Shown here: piece by piece, positions 1 to 9,540 of the stretch | How positions within the stretch are numbered: position 1 is the first letter of the stretch | Layout: every line of letters starts with the position of its first letter | DNA from: DAIDKA01 sp963726995 | GTDB lineage: Bacteria > Pseudomonadota > Gammaproteobacteria > Steroidobacterales > Steroidobacteraceae | NCBI GenBank assembly: GCA_963726995.1 | Contig: CAVSEP010000004.1 | Span: 620,001-684,000, forward strand | Direction: 5' to 3' | Length of the DNA: 64,000 nt | Translations under genes and position numbers: made by a program | Notes under the pieces: generated by a model | What the model saw: the letters and a program-made list of their open reading frames with translations, nothing else | Told to the model about the DNA's origin: nothing | Databases searched by the model: none

Positions 1-90
1 ACGCGCGTGCGTGGATGAGTGCAGGCTCATTCCTTTGGTGACTCAGATTGGCAATAGTATTTCGCCGTAGGTATTCGAGAGGGACTGTTC

Positions 91-234
91 ATGAACGAAT
101 TTCATAACGCAATTCACTGGGTGTTTGGGGCACTACACAATTGGCTCTTCGTCGCATTTGCCGTGGTATTGCTGACGCTAGGACTCACCGTGATGATTTT
201 CAGGCGTCGGAAGCATTTTGAAACCAATTTGTAG
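91..234 (+). CDS. small single-pass membrane protein (47 aa), unknown
   Basis: A short ORF not matched to any family I know. It has a purine-rich ribosome site (GAGAGGG) about 8 nt before the ATG. A polar, His/Asn-containing N-terminus is followed by one hydrophobic segment (about residues 14-38) and a positively charged tail (RRRKH), so the predicted topology is N-out/C-in. It stands alone, upstream of and convergent with the cytochrome operon end. Function is not assignable, and the small size keeps confidence moderate. Confidence 0.45.
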   Translation: MNEFHNAIHWVFGALHNWLFVAFAVVLLTLGLTVMIFRRRKHFETNL

Positions 235-377
235 CGGGCACTTCCAGCAAATCCCGGGCGGGAGTTGCGGACCACCCCGCCGCATCCGAAAAGATCGGTA
301 AAGTCGCAGTCGCGCGCACGTTGAACCCCGGTGCGCGAGTATCGCAACAATGCACCCCCGATCATTAACCGACCCGG

Positions 378-1517
378 TTAAGGTGGAATTCGCATGGCAG
401 AGTCCTCGTACAGGCCCGCTTCGGCATCGAGGTGGCACGCGGAGCAGTTTGCCTTGCTCTTGACGTTGGGTTGATTCCAGACCGAGGCCTTGATGTCCCT
501 GTGCTTGGCCTGCCAATACGGACTCTGCGTAATGCGCAATGGTGTCTCGGACGCCGGGATGGAGCGGCGGATTTTATAGGCAGCTTCTCGTGAGCTCCTT
601 TCTCCTGCATTCGCGACTAGAAATCCAAGAATTGTCTGTTGCATTCTCGCATCCAAGGCGAGATCCGAGCCGAAGTGGGAGGCTTGGCCCGCCATCAGCG
701 CACGCCAAGAGCGTTCCGGCAGCAGATTTGGATGAAACGCCAAATGACAGGCTCCGCACTCCTCGCGCCAAGTCGGATTGTCCGCAAGCGCCGCACTCGT
801 GAAGGCCACGCGCGGTCCTTCGTCTGTTGCAGCGGCTCCTCCGAGGAGTCTTGCCACCGGCGCCGGCACGGCATACAAGAACCACCACAGCGCGAAGGCG
901 GCCACCGCCGTCAGCAGGGCCGCAGCGACGCGGCGGGAATGCACTGTCACGGGGATATCGAGCGGTGCCTCCTTTAGGCCCGTCACCATGGATAGCGGAA
1001 GATTCTCCTTCGTTATCCAGCTATCAATGACCACGCCCGCCAAGTGTCCGGCGACCACCGCCAACATCAGGTACGCGGCCCATTCATGGCCTTGCTTGAT
1101 GATCGTTCCGCCGGCGATGCCTGTAACCCCGGCGCCAACCAATTGTTGCTCCTCCGCGCCCTGCACGAAGATGCCGGTGACAGCGACAATCACGCCGAGA
1201 CCGAGTAACAGATAAATCGCCTGGCTGCCCGCTGGGTTGTGCCCAAGGTACCTGCCGGCGCCACCTGCAAGCAGGTTCCGCAGATACATGTACCCCGCCC
1301 GCGGACTGTAGGCGAAGGAAGCGAAGCGCGCGTGGTGGCCGCCAACAACTCCCCAGACCAGTCTAAACGCGATCAAACCCAGCATTAGAGAGCCAAAGAA
1401 CGAATGCACGGACAGCCACCGATCCGATCCACTGGTCAACCAAGCGGCCGCGAAACTCACAACCAGCAGCCAATGAAACAGGCGCGTGGGCAGGTCCCAG
1501 ATCAAATGGCGCTTCAT
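378..1517 (-). CDS. cytochrome b561-type membrane protein fused to a diheme cytochrome c domain
   Basis: Predicted membrane electron carrier. The N-terminal half (about residues 1-200) has four hydrophobic helices with histidines placed as in cytochrome b561/Ni-hydrogenase b subunits (LFHWLLV, VHSFFG, GHEWAAY, AGHLAGV). The C-terminal half, after another hydrophobic segment near residue 205, is a periplasmic domain with two CxxCH haem sites (CGACH, CSACH). That domain closely resembles the separate diheme cytochrome encoded just upstream, so it probably arose by duplication and fusion. It is the last gene of a four-gene cytochrome operon. The ATG giving MKRHLIWDLPTRLFHW was chosen over a GTG four codons earlier because b561 proteins usually begin this way. 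Electron donor and acceptor are unknown. Confidence 0.85.
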   Translation of the reverse strand: MKRHLIWDLPTRLFHWLLVVSFAAAWLTSGSDRWLSVHSFFGSLMLGLIAFRLVWGVVGGHHARFASFAYSPRAGYMYLRNLLAGGAGRYLGHNPAGSQAIYLLLGLGVIVAVTGIFVQGAEEQQLVGAGVTGIAGGTIIKQGHEWAAYLMLAVVAGHLAGVVIDSWITKENLPLSMVTGLKEAPLDIPVTVHSRRVAAALLTAVAAFALWWFLYAVPAPVARLLGGAAATDEGPRVAFTSAALADNPTWREECGACHLAFHPNLLPERSWRALMAGQASHFGSDLALDARMQQTILGFLVANAGERSSREAAYKIRRSIPASETPLRITQSPYWQAKHRDIKASVWNQPNVKSKANCSACHLDAEAGLYEDSAMRIPP

Positions 1518-1538
1518 TCCGATCGCCACAAGTGGCCG

Positions 1539-2024
1539 TCAATTCGGGATCTTGACCGCGTCTTCGTTAAAGTCGCCCTTATCCGCGCCGCTATGACAAA
1601 CCTGGCAATTGCTTGCGCTTTTCACCGAAGGCCGGGCCCACACGCCGACCGGCAACTCGCTGCCACCATGCTGGCGCTTGAAACCTGCTGTCTCCGTGAT
1701 TCGCAACGGCGTGGCTGCGCCGCTCCATCGATTGCTGCCGAACTTCACCAGATAGGCCGTAATCTCTTCGGTGTCGACCGGGGTCATTGAAGCATCGGCG
1801 CCGAAGTGCTTATCAAGACCGGCCATCACTTTGCGCCAGGACGCCGCCGGCAGCAGGCGCGGCGCATAACCGATGTGGCAACTGGTGCATTCCTGCTGCC
1901 ATTTGGCATTTGCCGGGATGGGTGGGACTGAAATTCGCGCCCCTTGCGCGACTGCCGAGAGCGGCAATAGCCAGGCGGCAAATTGCCCCCAACTGATGAC
2001 TCTCCGCCAGAAGGTGGCGCGCAT
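1539..2024 (-). CDS. periplasmic diheme cytochrome c (DHC family)
   Basis: A 161-residue exported cytochrome. It has a signal peptide (Arg-rich start, hydrophobic core ending AVAQG) and two haem-attachment motifs, CTSCH near the N-terminus and CQVCH near the C-terminus, separated by the conserved stretch with LLPAASWRKVMAGLDKHFGAD. The start is fixed by a good site (AGGAGA, 7 nt before ATG); the longer upstream reading frame is out-of-frame overlap with the preceding cytochrome gene. It sits between the DUF1924-like cytochrome and the b-type fusion and is likely co-transcribed with both. Its domain repeats the C-terminal half of the downstream fusion protein. Confidence 0.87.
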   Translation of the reverse strand: MRATFWRRVISWGQFAAWLLPLSAVAQGARISVPPIPANAKWQQECTSCHIGYAPRLLPAASWRKVMAGLDKHFGADASMTPVDTEEITAYLVKFGSNRWSGAATPLRITETAGFKRQHGGSELPVGVWARPSVKSASNCQVCHSGADKGDFNEDAVKIPN

Positions 2025-2035
2025 AGTGCATTCTC

Positions 2036-2434
2036 CTATTTGATCGAGAACATGTAGGTAATGAAGTCGCCTTTCTCCGTGGCGGTGCAGGCGCGCTTCA
2101 AGACATCGTTGCAGTTTCTCTTGAACCATTTCTCGACCTTGGCGGCATCGGTGAAGCGCGCCGGATTCGCGGCTGGCGCCATCGGCAGAATGCTCTTGCC
2201 GGTGGTGGCATGCTTGCCCGCCTCTCTTGGCGACGCGCCATGACACATCGCGCAGGCCCCGTCACCTACTTTTGATCGGTACAATGTCTCGCCTCGCGCT
2301 GCCGAGAACTCCTTGAAGCCCGGCGATTCCTGCTGGGCGGCCACGCGATAGCCGTCCAGTACCGAATTGGCCGCCGCATACAGCGGCACCGGCAAAGCCA
2401 GAGCCAGAGCCAGACCAATGACAATGGCTTTCAT
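2036..2434 (-). CDS. DUF1924-like monohaem cytochrome c
   Basis: A 132-residue exported c-type cytochrome with a classical signal peptide (MKAIVIGLALALALPVPLYA) and one haem motif, CAMCH. It also has the WFKRNCNDVLKR.C(T/S).EKGDFITYM region typical of DUF1924/SHP-like cytochromes. The ATG that begins the signal peptide was preferred to an in-frame GTG ten codons earlier that overlaps the preceding stop. It is the second gene of the cytochrome operon, between the diheme peroxidase and the diheme cytochrome. In related operons such a protein passes electrons between the b-type membrane cytochrome and a terminal partner; that role here is inference. Confidence 0.82.
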   Translation of the reverse strand: MKAIVIGLALALALPVPLYAAANSVLDGYRVAAQQESPGFKEFSAARGETLYRSKVGDGACAMCHGASPREAGKHATTGKSILPMAPAANPARFTDAAKVEKWFKRNCNDVLKRACTATEKGDFITYMFSIK

Positions 2435-2464
2435 GCAACTATCCACGTGAGGCCGATTCATCAC

Positions 2465-3502
2465 TCAGGGTTCCGGATTGGGAGTCGACGCCACCCCAGG
2501 GGGCAGTGCCGGGTAGATGATGGTCGGAATTTCCCCGGTCAGGCTGCCGAGAAAGGCGGTTATCCGATCGACTTCGACCTCGGACAAATTGGCGCCCAGC
2601 TGACTCGTCCCCATCACAGCAACCGCCTGGCGCAAGTCCCAGGCCTTTCCGGTATGAAAGTACGGCGCGGTAAGCGCAATGTTGCGCAGCGTGGGTACCT
2701 TGAATACGTACTCATCACTGGGGGTCTTTGTGACCATGAAGCGCCCTTTGTCCTCAGGGGGCAGAAATGCGGCTCCCGGCTTTTCCACCACGCCGAACGG
2801 CGCGTATTGACCACCACCGACATTGATGCCGTTGTGGCAGGCCGCGCAACCTTTGTCCATGAACAACTTCAGACCGGATAGCTGGGTGTCATTGAGCGCG
2901 GCCGCGTTTCCCTTAAGGTACTTGTCGAAGGGAGCATTGGGAGTGATCAACGTCGCTTCGAATACCGCGATCGCACGCTGCGCATTCTGCAGCGTCACGG
3001 CTGGAGTTGCGCCGGGAAATGCCGACTGGAAAGCGCTCACATAGCCTGGAATCGCTGCCAGTTGTTCAGCCACATGCGCCGTGGGGGACGCCATTTCCAC
3101 CGGATTGACCATCGGGCCGCCCGCCTGCGCCTCGAGATCCTTGGCGCGGCCATCCCAGAATTGCGCCGTATTGAATACGGCGTTGAACACCGTCGGCGCA
3201 TTTCGGCCGCCGCGCTGCCAGCGGTGTCCGATGGATGTCTCTTGGTCATCGACCCCGCCGAGTCCGATGTTGTGGCAGGAATTACAGCTGATCGCATGAC
3301 TGGCGGACAGCCGCGGATCAAAGTACAGCATCTTCCCGAGCAAGATCTTGGCCGGCGTCGCGGGATTGCCCGGCAACTCGGGTGCACTCACCGGAATGGG
3401 TTTGAACCGTCCCTGTGCCGCCGTCATCACTGAATCCGCTGCAAACAGCGCATGGTTGACGGCCAACAACCCGATCACAATTCCCCAATTGGGCGCTCGC
3501 AT
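2465..3502 (-). CDS. diheme cytochrome c peroxidase family protein (CCP/MauG-like)
   Basis: A 345-residue periplasmic protein with a signal peptide and two haem sites: CNSCH in the N-terminal domain and CAACH in the C-terminal domain. The family landmarks are present: LGKMLYFDPRLS, the RNAPTVFNAVFNTAQFWDGRA segment, NPVEM and TLRNIALTAPYFHTG. Family members reduce hydrogen peroxide or carry out MauG-like oxidations; the substrate cannot be told from sequence. It is the first gene of the operon with three further c/b-type cytochromes, which would supply electrons. The ATG has GGGAGAAG just upstream; the longer TTG start was rejected. The C-terminus is Pro-rich. Confidence 0.9.
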   Translation of the reverse strand: MRAPNWGIVIGLLAVNHALFAADSVMTAAQGRFKPIPVSAPELPGNPATPAKILLGKMLYFDPRLSASHAISCNSCHNIGLGGVDDQETSIGHRWQRGGRNAPTVFNAVFNTAQFWDGRAKDLEAQAGGPMVNPVEMASPTAHVAEQLAAIPGYVSAFQSAFPGATPAVTLQNAQRAIAVFEATLITPNAPFDKYLKGNAAALNDTQLSGLKLFMDKGCAACHNGINVGGGQYAPFGVVEKPGAAFLPPEDKGRFMVTKTPSDEYVFKVPTLRNIALTAPYFHTGKAWDLRQAVAVMGTSQLGANLSEVEVDRITAFLGSLTGEIPTIIYPALPPGVASTPNPEP

Positions 3503-3847
3503 AACATCTTCTCCCAATACTCAAGAGCCCGACGCTATACACTCCCAAAACCAATGTCTGTACGTGAATACACTTAGACCTCCACTATTGCCGTCGTGCT
3601 ACGCGGTTCTCTTGAGGCGGTCTACGATGCCACCGCCGAATCGGTCGCGGCAGGCAGCATGCATCCCATCCACTTTCCTTCGGCAATCGTCCGGCACGCG
3701 CAAGGGGTTCGCAGGCCGTTGTTCGGCATACCAGCCTTTAACGAGTCATCTTGCCAATGCAGCCGCCACAGATTCCAATGTCACGGCGACGCTATAGGTC
3801 TCATTGAACGCCGACGAAATCGCCCGGGGTCCCATCCGCCCGTCATC
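3503..3847. other. intergenic stretch without a recognisable gene
   Basis: It lies between the 5' end of the cytochrome operon and the 3' end of the beta-CASP nuclease gene, and should hold the promoter of the cytochrome operon. Open frames here have no family resemblance and no ribosome sites. I see no clear repeat or terminator. Confidence 0.4.
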
Positions 3848-5220
3848 TCATTGCTGCGTGCCGGCGGTCAGCTCAATGGACTGCATATATTCCGGAACCA
3901 CGCATTCCCATCCCAGATCTCGCTCGACTCGCTGCCGCAATGCATCTGCCGCGGCCGGCTCGCCATGCGTTATGAACGTGATCTTAGGCGGGGAGACAGA
4001 CCGGCCCATCCACGCTAACAGCTCATTGGCATCCGCATCGGCGGACGCACCCGTTAGTTGACGCACTTCCGCACGTACATCCACGCGGTGTCCGTGAATC
4101 CGAATCGTCTTCGTGCCGGCCAATAGCGATGCTCCTCGCGTTCCGCCGCCCTGGAAACCCGCAAGGAGAATCAGGTTTTTCGGATCGCCGGCGAACGCCT
4201 CCAAGTGATGCAGGACGCGGCCCCCGGTCGCCATGCCGCTGGCCGCGATGATCAACATCGGTCCGCGCGCAAGTTCAACGCTTTGGACTCCTCAACAGAA
4301 TCGATAACAGTCGCCACCGCTGCCATGGCGGCACATTCGGCTGGCGACAGCCGATATTCGCCCTGGTGGGCGAGATAGATGCGCATGGCGGCAGCAGCCA
4401 TCGGGCCGTTCAAAAACACCGGTAAATCGGGAATGGCGCCGCGCCTTTTCAGCCGCCCAATGAAATGAAGGATCATTTGCGCCCTACCCACCGCGAATGC
4501 GGGAATGACAATTACGCCGCCGCGACCGGCCGCCGCATTGATCGGCTCTGCCGATTCCGCCTCGGAATCCACTGTTGGATGTGTCCGGTCACCATAGGTG
4601 GATTCAACTGCCAGATGCCTTGCCGCTGCCGGGATACCGGGCGATTGCATGATCGGATCATGCGGACGCCCAAGATCACCCGCGAACACTACTCGGCCCT
4701 CCGGCGTGGTGAGATGGACAATCGAGGCGCCAAGCATATGTCCTGCCACCGTAAAGCGACACGTCACATCGCCCGCTAGACCGAAGTCCCTTTCAAAGTC
4801 CGTCACCGACACGCGCTTGAGCGCTGCAGCCGCGTCTTCTTGAGTGTAAAGAGGCAATGCGGGGTGATGCTTTGAATAGCCGTGCTTATTGGCGAACCGC
4901 GCCTCCTCTTCCTGCAAATACGCACTGTCTCGCAGCAGTACTTCCAGTAGATCGCGCGTGCCCGGCGTACAGTGCACTCGCCCGGGATACCCTTGACGGA
5001 CAAGCAGCGGCAGGTACCCGCTGTGATCGATATGCGCGTGGGTCAAGATGACGGCGTCTATCGTTCCCGCCCTGATGGGCAGCGGCTGCCAGTTGTGCAG
5101 GCGCAATTGCTTGAATCCCTGAAACAGGCCGCAATCAACGAGGATGCGTCGCGAGGCACTTTCGATAAGGTACTTTGAGCCTGTAACGGTGCCCGTTGCA
5201 CCCAGAAACGAAATCTTCAT
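3848..5220 (-). pseudogene. beta-CASP metallo-beta-lactamase RNA/DNA-processing exonuclease, frameshifted
   Basis: An MBL-fold nuclease of the YSH1/CPSF-like family. The first 322 codons give the MBL core (HxHxDH as THAHIDHSG, then GDLGRP) and the start of the beta-CASP domain (ESTYGDRTHP, PAFAVGRAQMIL). Reading then shifts by one base within a GCGCGCG run near 4255-4265. The second frame continues with GPMLIIAASGMATGGRVLHHL and an RMMBL-type tail (VRAEV..LTGASADADANELLAW). Joined, the protein would have about 455 residues, normal for the family, so one indel in a CG repeat explains the break. Whether it is a real mutation or a sequencing error cannot be decided here. The ATG with AGGCGAG upstream was chosen. 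Confidence 0.8.
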
Positions 5221-5245
5221 GAATTCTCGCCTGCACATCCCTTGT

Positions 5246-6478
5246 TCATGTTACCCACCACAACGGAGCCCAGGCACCGGCCAAGGTGGCGAGGAGGCCT
5301 ATTGTGACGCGAATACCATACGCCCATCCCCCGGCTCCGAACGCTGCAATCACCTTGCTCAGTGTGATGGCGGACAGGGCCGCGAGGATCGATAAGCGCG
5401 CCGTGCCGATCGCCAGGGTACCGTTCGCGACCAGCGACAGCGTTGACGCTGCCAAGGCATGAACGTCAAACGCCCCGGCGACGGCGGCCGTTACCCCAAC
5501 AACACTCGTACCGAAGTATTTGCTTGCGACAGATACCAACGCCGTTACGCCCGTGAGGCTTGCCGCGAATCCCAGGGCGTACAGCAGGCTGAATGCTCGA
5601 CCTTTAGGCAGCTCCGGAGCTGGCTTGCCGCGTTGGTGCCACAGGCTAAGGCATGCCACGCAAACGATCACCGCGAGCGCACAGGCGAGCGAGGGAGCGA
5701 GACTAAGCAAGGCCGACGGGCACACGGCGAGCACGACCACGGCTAGCAAGATCACTGTCGCGACGGCCGAAAACAGGGCGCCGGCTACGCACGGGGCGCG
5801 CAGTGCCGATGATTGACGGGAGCGCGTGCCAAGCGCCGCAATGGTGCCGGTACTTGAAACAAATCCCGCCGCCAATCCCGACACCGCAAGGCCGATACGC
5901 GGGCCGGCGGCGCGCGACGCCACGTATCCGGTCGCCTGCAGGGCCAAAAATAGCACCACCAACCGCCGCGGATTGCCACCCGCAAGCCACGGGACCGCCT
6001 GGTTCGACAACAGCGGCAGCAATATCAGCGCGGCCGCTGCAAAGATCAGGCCGTCGCGCAGTTCACTTTCCGACAGTGAATGGACCGAAAACTCATGCAA
6101 ACGCCGCCGCTCCGCGCGCAACACGGTCACGACCACGGCGCCGCCAGCCGCGACCATTGGGTGCTCAATGGCGATCAGCCCGAGCAGGTAGGTCACCAGG
6201 ACCGCCACTTCAGTCGTGACGCCAGGATCCGAGCTGCGAATGCGCCGGTACCAGGCGAGTGTGAGCAGACCGATGAAGATCGTCCCGATGACGATCAGCC
6301 AAGGCTCCTGGAGAGCCTTGGCGACGGCGCCGGCAAGCGCGACCAGTGAAAATGTGCTAATGCCGCCCAGGGCCCGGCGGGGGCCGGAGCCCTTCCGTCG
6401 CTCCCGTTCGACACCAATGAGCAGCCCGCTCCCTAGCGCAACAGCCTATCCAAGCAGTGTGGTCGGCGCCATGTTCAT
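5246..6478 (-). pseudogene. MgtC/SapB-DUF4010 family membrane protein with an early in-frame TAG
   Basis: A polytopic membrane protein. From codon 12 onward the frame is open and matches MgtC/DUF4010 proteins: AVALGSGLLIGVERERRKG, then GISTFSLVALAGA, then a DUF4010 region with many hydrophobic segments. The only plausible ATG-initiated start (6478) meets a TAG at codon 11 (6446-6448), where relatives have an ordinary residue in a Leu-Gly-x-Ala-Val-Ala-Leu-Gly motif. No ATG, GTG or TTG lies between the TAG and a GTG at 6208, and starting there would remove the MgtC signature. Full length would be 410 residues. It ends 25 nt before the nuclease start, so the two are probably co-transcribed. Confidence 0.75.
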
Positions 6479-6670
6479 AATGTCTTTACACGGTGCTCGC
6501 CTTGACAACGACGGCGCGCGCGCCGGAATGAGAGTCAGCGGCTATCGGGACGATGAAGCAATTGTCTACACTCCACCTGCGCGCAGCAGACCGGTTGATG
6601 TATCAGCACCGGTGAGTACCGGATGCATACCCGGGCCGGAATTGCGCACGATCCACAAGGAGAGCTTGTA

Positions 6671-7240
6671 ATGGCATCGGAACACGTTCAGCCCATCTAT
6701 CGTCGTGAGGGTAACCATACATTAGTCGAAATCCGCCTGCGGGAGGTTCGCCAGCTCTTCCACACGCTTGACCCGGCGCCCTTTCGCGAGAAGGACCTCG
6801 ACGCAGCGGCTGAGGAATATCTGCTGGAAGCCTGCCGTGAAGCCGGCACCCATCGCCCGGTCCGTCTCATCGTTCATCTGCCGAAATCGGAGGCCGAAAG
6901 TGAGGCAGCCCTGACGCTGGGGGATGCTGTGCATCACTACTTCGCATACCGCGCAAGCCAGTCGCGAAGCGATATTGTGCGATTGGTTCATTACGGCGCG
7001 ATCAGCTTCATCATTGGTTTCACGGTGTTAATGGCGTGCTTGGCGCTTCGAGGGGGGCTTGCCACCCGTTCCACGATCATTGATCACCCAATTCTCGGCG
7101 AAGGCCTGCTGATACTCGGATGGGTTGCGCTATGGCGTCCCACTGAGGCGCTGTTGTATGACTGGTGGCCGTTGGCGCGCCGTCGGGCATTACTGCAAAG
7201 ACTCTCCGGGATTCCCGTGGCGGTCAGAATCGGCTCGTAG
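6671..7240 (+). CDS. conserved membrane protein of unknown function (189 aa)
   Basis: Not recognised. The N-terminal ~105 residues are soluble and charged (EIRLREVRQLFHTLDPAPF, then RPVRLIVHLPKSEAE). They are followed by two hydrophobic segments (about 116-136 and 152-168) and a basic end (WWPLARRRALLQRL). The start is strongly supported by AAGGAGAG shortly before ATG. It is divergent from the broken MgtC-like gene and lies about 320 bp upstream of the AI-2E family transporter. The pattern of a soluble domain ahead of two membrane helices suggests an anchored regulatory or structural subunit. Confidence 0.72.
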   Translation: MASEHVQPIYRREGNHTLVEIRLREVRQLFHTLDPAPFREKDLDAAAEEYLLEACREAGTHRPVRLIVHLPKSEAESEAALTLGDAVHHYFAYRASQSRSDIVRLVHYGAISFIIGFTVLMACLALRGGLATRSTIIDHPILGEGLLILGWVALWRPTEALLYDWWPLARRRALLQRLSGIPVAVRIGS

Positions 7241-7562
7241 CGCGTTGGCCGTGTGCCTGCGCGACTGCGATGTGGTTATGCCTGCAGAGCAGCGCCGGTC
7301 TTGTGAAGGAAATCCGGCCCCACCCAGGTGGGGTGATACACGCAGCCGCCCGCCGGCGCATGCCGTGATTGGCAGACGATCTATTGGTCACGTTGCGTCA
7401 ACCGTATGAATTATCTTCTAAACTGACATTGCACGGGGCGGCGGCGCATCAGAGTTTCTACCTACCTGGACCGTATTTACCGGTCTACCTTTTCCGCGTC
7501 TGTTCGCCCAGCATCAAAGGCGTTGGCGTTCATCTAGCCACAACTGAGTCGCCAGGGCGGAT
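7241..7562. other. intergenic stretch without a recognisable gene
   Basis: About 320 bases upstream of the AI-2E family transporter. Short open frames cross it but none has a ribosome site or family resemblance. It presumably contains the transporter promoter. A short inverted element (GGCCCCACCCAGGTGGGG, near 7316-7333) could form a small hairpin and may terminate the upstream gene. Confidence 0.35.
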
Positions 7563-8621
7563 ATGGATCCAGAATCAACGCACGCAGCGCTCGACGCGAA
7601 GCGGGGGTCATTTTTCATCCTCTTGGTTGGACTGGGTTGCGCTTGCATTGTGGTCCTGTGGTCCCTCCTGTCGGTGATTACGTGGGCGGCAATACTGGCC
7701 TATGTCAGCTGGCCGCTCTATCGTTTGGTACGCCGCCCGCTCGGTCGATTTGAGAACGCCGCGGCATTCTGCATGACAACGATGCTCATGGGCGTCGTGA
7801 TTCTCCCAGTGCTGTGGTTGTTGGCAATGGTGTGCACGGAGTTGATTGCTGCCCATCGAATTCTTGTGACCTATCTTGCATCCGCGCCGGTGCTGCCGGA
7901 ATTCATTCGCGGTATTCCGTGGCTGGGCGATCAGTTACAGCTGTTATTTGGCCAACTGGCCCGGGAACCCAACGCGCTGGACGCGCAGATCGCAGATTGG
8001 ATTCAGTCATGGGCCCGTGAATTGGCGGGGTTGGCGGGCGGTTTCGGGCGCAGCATGGGGAAGCTGCTTCTCGTAATGTTCATGATCTTCTTCCTGTTTC
8101 GAGACGGACATCGTCTGGTGAGTCAAAGCCGAGTGTTCGTGCTGCGCTTCTTTGGCAACGGACTGGACTCCTATCTGAATACCGCCGGGGCAATGACCCG
8201 TGCCGTCATGTATGGGTTCCTGGCGACGGCGTTCGCTCAAGGCCTGATCGCGGGACTTGGCTATGCCATTCTCGGAATTCACGGCGCGGTATTGCTGGGC
8301 ACGCTCACTGGCGCCTTGTCAGTCGTCCCGGTTTTGGGGACCGCCCTCGTCTGGGGCTCGGTCAGCGTCTATCTATTTCTCACCGGGCACCTCATTAAGG
8401 CGATCATCATGATGGGGTGGGGCTTCTTGCTGGTACATCCGACGGACAATGTACTTCGGCCGCTACTGATCAGTAACGCGACCCAAGTACCGTTCATTAT
8501 CGTCATCTTCGGGGTCATCGGCGGTGTTGCGGCGACCGGGCTCGTGGGAGTGTTCGTCGGTCCCGTCATCCTGGCGGTCGCACTTGCCGTGTGGCGCCAA
8601 GGCTCGGCTGGAGAAATCTGA
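7563..8621 (+). CDS. AI-2E family transporter (YdiK-like)
   Basis: A 352-residue membrane protein of the AI-2 exporter/PerM family. It has paired N-terminal helices (SFFILLVGLGCACIVVLWSLL, VITWAAILAYVSWPLY), a long cytoplasmic or periplasmic insertion (about residues 110-165), and the C-terminal group of helices with HGAVLLGTLTGALSVVPVLGT and the LISNATQVPFIIVIFGVIGG signature. Substrates are mostly unknown; autoinducer-2 export is shown for few members. It is followed 30 nt later by a CDP-archaeol synthase-like gene, so the two probably share a transcript. Confidence 0.88.
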   Translation: MDPESTHAALDAKRGSFFILLVGLGCACIVVLWSLLSVITWAAILAYVSWPLYRLVRRPLGRFENAAAFCMTTMLMGVVILPVLWLLAMVCTELIAAHRILVTYLASAPVLPEFIRGIPWLGDQLQLLFGQLAREPNALDAQIADWIQSWARELAGLAGGFGRSMGKLLLVMFMIFFLFRDGHRLVSQSRVFVLRFFGNGLDSYLNTAGAMTRAVMYGFLATAFAQGLIAGLGYAILGIHGAVLLGTLTGALSVVPVLGTALVWGSVSVYLFLTGHLIKAIIMMGWGFLLVHPTDNVLRPLLISNATQVPFIIVIFGVIGGVAATGLVGVFVGPVILAVALAVWRQGSAGEI

Positions 8622-8651
8622 TGCCCCTCTCAATGGGCCGATCAAGGCCAA

Positions 8652-9179
8652 TTGAATAGCAACGCCATTCTTGTCCCGACGGTCCGGCATGTTCTGCAGC
8701 TATTGTACCTGATGCTGCCGGCCTATCTGGCAAACATGGCGCCGCCGTTTACGCGCTTTTGGCGGGGGTGGAACCGTCCGATAAGCCGACGGTGGTTGGG
8801 TGCTCACAAGACGGTGGTCGGGTTTTGCATTGGGGTCTGGGTCGCGCTGACGGTAACCTTCGTGCAATCGAGAATAGCGTGGGATGGAGCGTTGTTGCCG
8901 TACGCGAATTGGCCGCTCCTCGGCTTGGCATTTGGCTTGGGTGCCATGGGGGGTGATAGCCTCAAGAGCCTGGTGAAACGCCTGAAAGGAATACCGCCGG
9001 GGCGGCCCTGGGTTCCAATGGACCAATTGGACTTCGTTGTCGGTGCGATATTGTTAGTCTCGCCGTTTGCGCCCCTGAGCTGGCCGGATGTCGCAACGGT
9101 TCTGGTGGTCTCCTTCATAGGCGACATCGCGATCAATCATCTTTCTTACGCGCTCGGCATACGCGACACCCAATGGTAG
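8652..9179 (+). CDS. CDP-archaeol synthase-like membrane protein (CarS/DUF46 family)
   Basis: A 175-residue protein with four to five hydrophobic helices and the family landmarks LLYLMLPAYLANMAPP near the N-terminus, RRWLGAHKTVVGF, GLGAMGGDSLKSLVKR and the final helix with FIGDIAINHLSYALGI. Archaeal CarS joins CTP to an unsaturated archaetidic acid; bacterial relatives are widespread and their substrate is not settled. No ATG is available upstream of the conserved LLYLM segment, so a TTG start is used. It lies directly downstream of the AI-2E family gene. Confidence 0.8.
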   Translation: MNSNAILVPTVRHVLQLLYLMLPAYLANMAPPFTRFWRGWNRPISRRWLGAHKTVVGFCIGVWVALTVTFVQSRIAWDGALLPYANWPLLGLAFGLGAMGGDSLKSLVKRLKGIPPGRPWVPMDQLDFVVGAILLVSPFAPLSWPDVATVLVVSFIGDIAINHLSYALGIRDTQW

Positions 9180-9540
9180 GTTTCGGCAACGGGAAGGCCC
9201 GCTGTGAAGCGGCGTTACGGCGTTCCGCGCGCCAGTGTGGACGTGCGCCGGCATGCGAACCGGCGTTTGATACTGACGTTGTGCTGGCGGCCTAGGCGCA
9301 TGGAATTGCCCGATCCATTGAGGCGATGAGAATCATTCGGCGGTGCAAAGTTGCCTCAGTGATACTGCGGGGAAGCTCCTCGAATTGAATTTGAAAAGGA
9401 ACTCCGGCGGCCTCTACCTGTACGTCCGCCCCCTCGCAACCGGTGCGATGCGGCCACGCCATAATTGTGTGTACGCGCTTCGCCTTCGTACGAAGCGCAG
9501 AATCGACCTGATTGGCGCGGGCACTCCCCCAAGGTCCCGT
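9180..9540. other. intergenic stretch between convergent genes, no recognisable gene
   Basis: It separates the CDP-archaeol synthase-like gene from the 3' end of the minus-strand repeat-tailed protein. Long open frames crossing it on either strand are low-complexity shadows of the neighbouring repeat region. No clear terminator hairpin was found. Confidence 0.35.
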
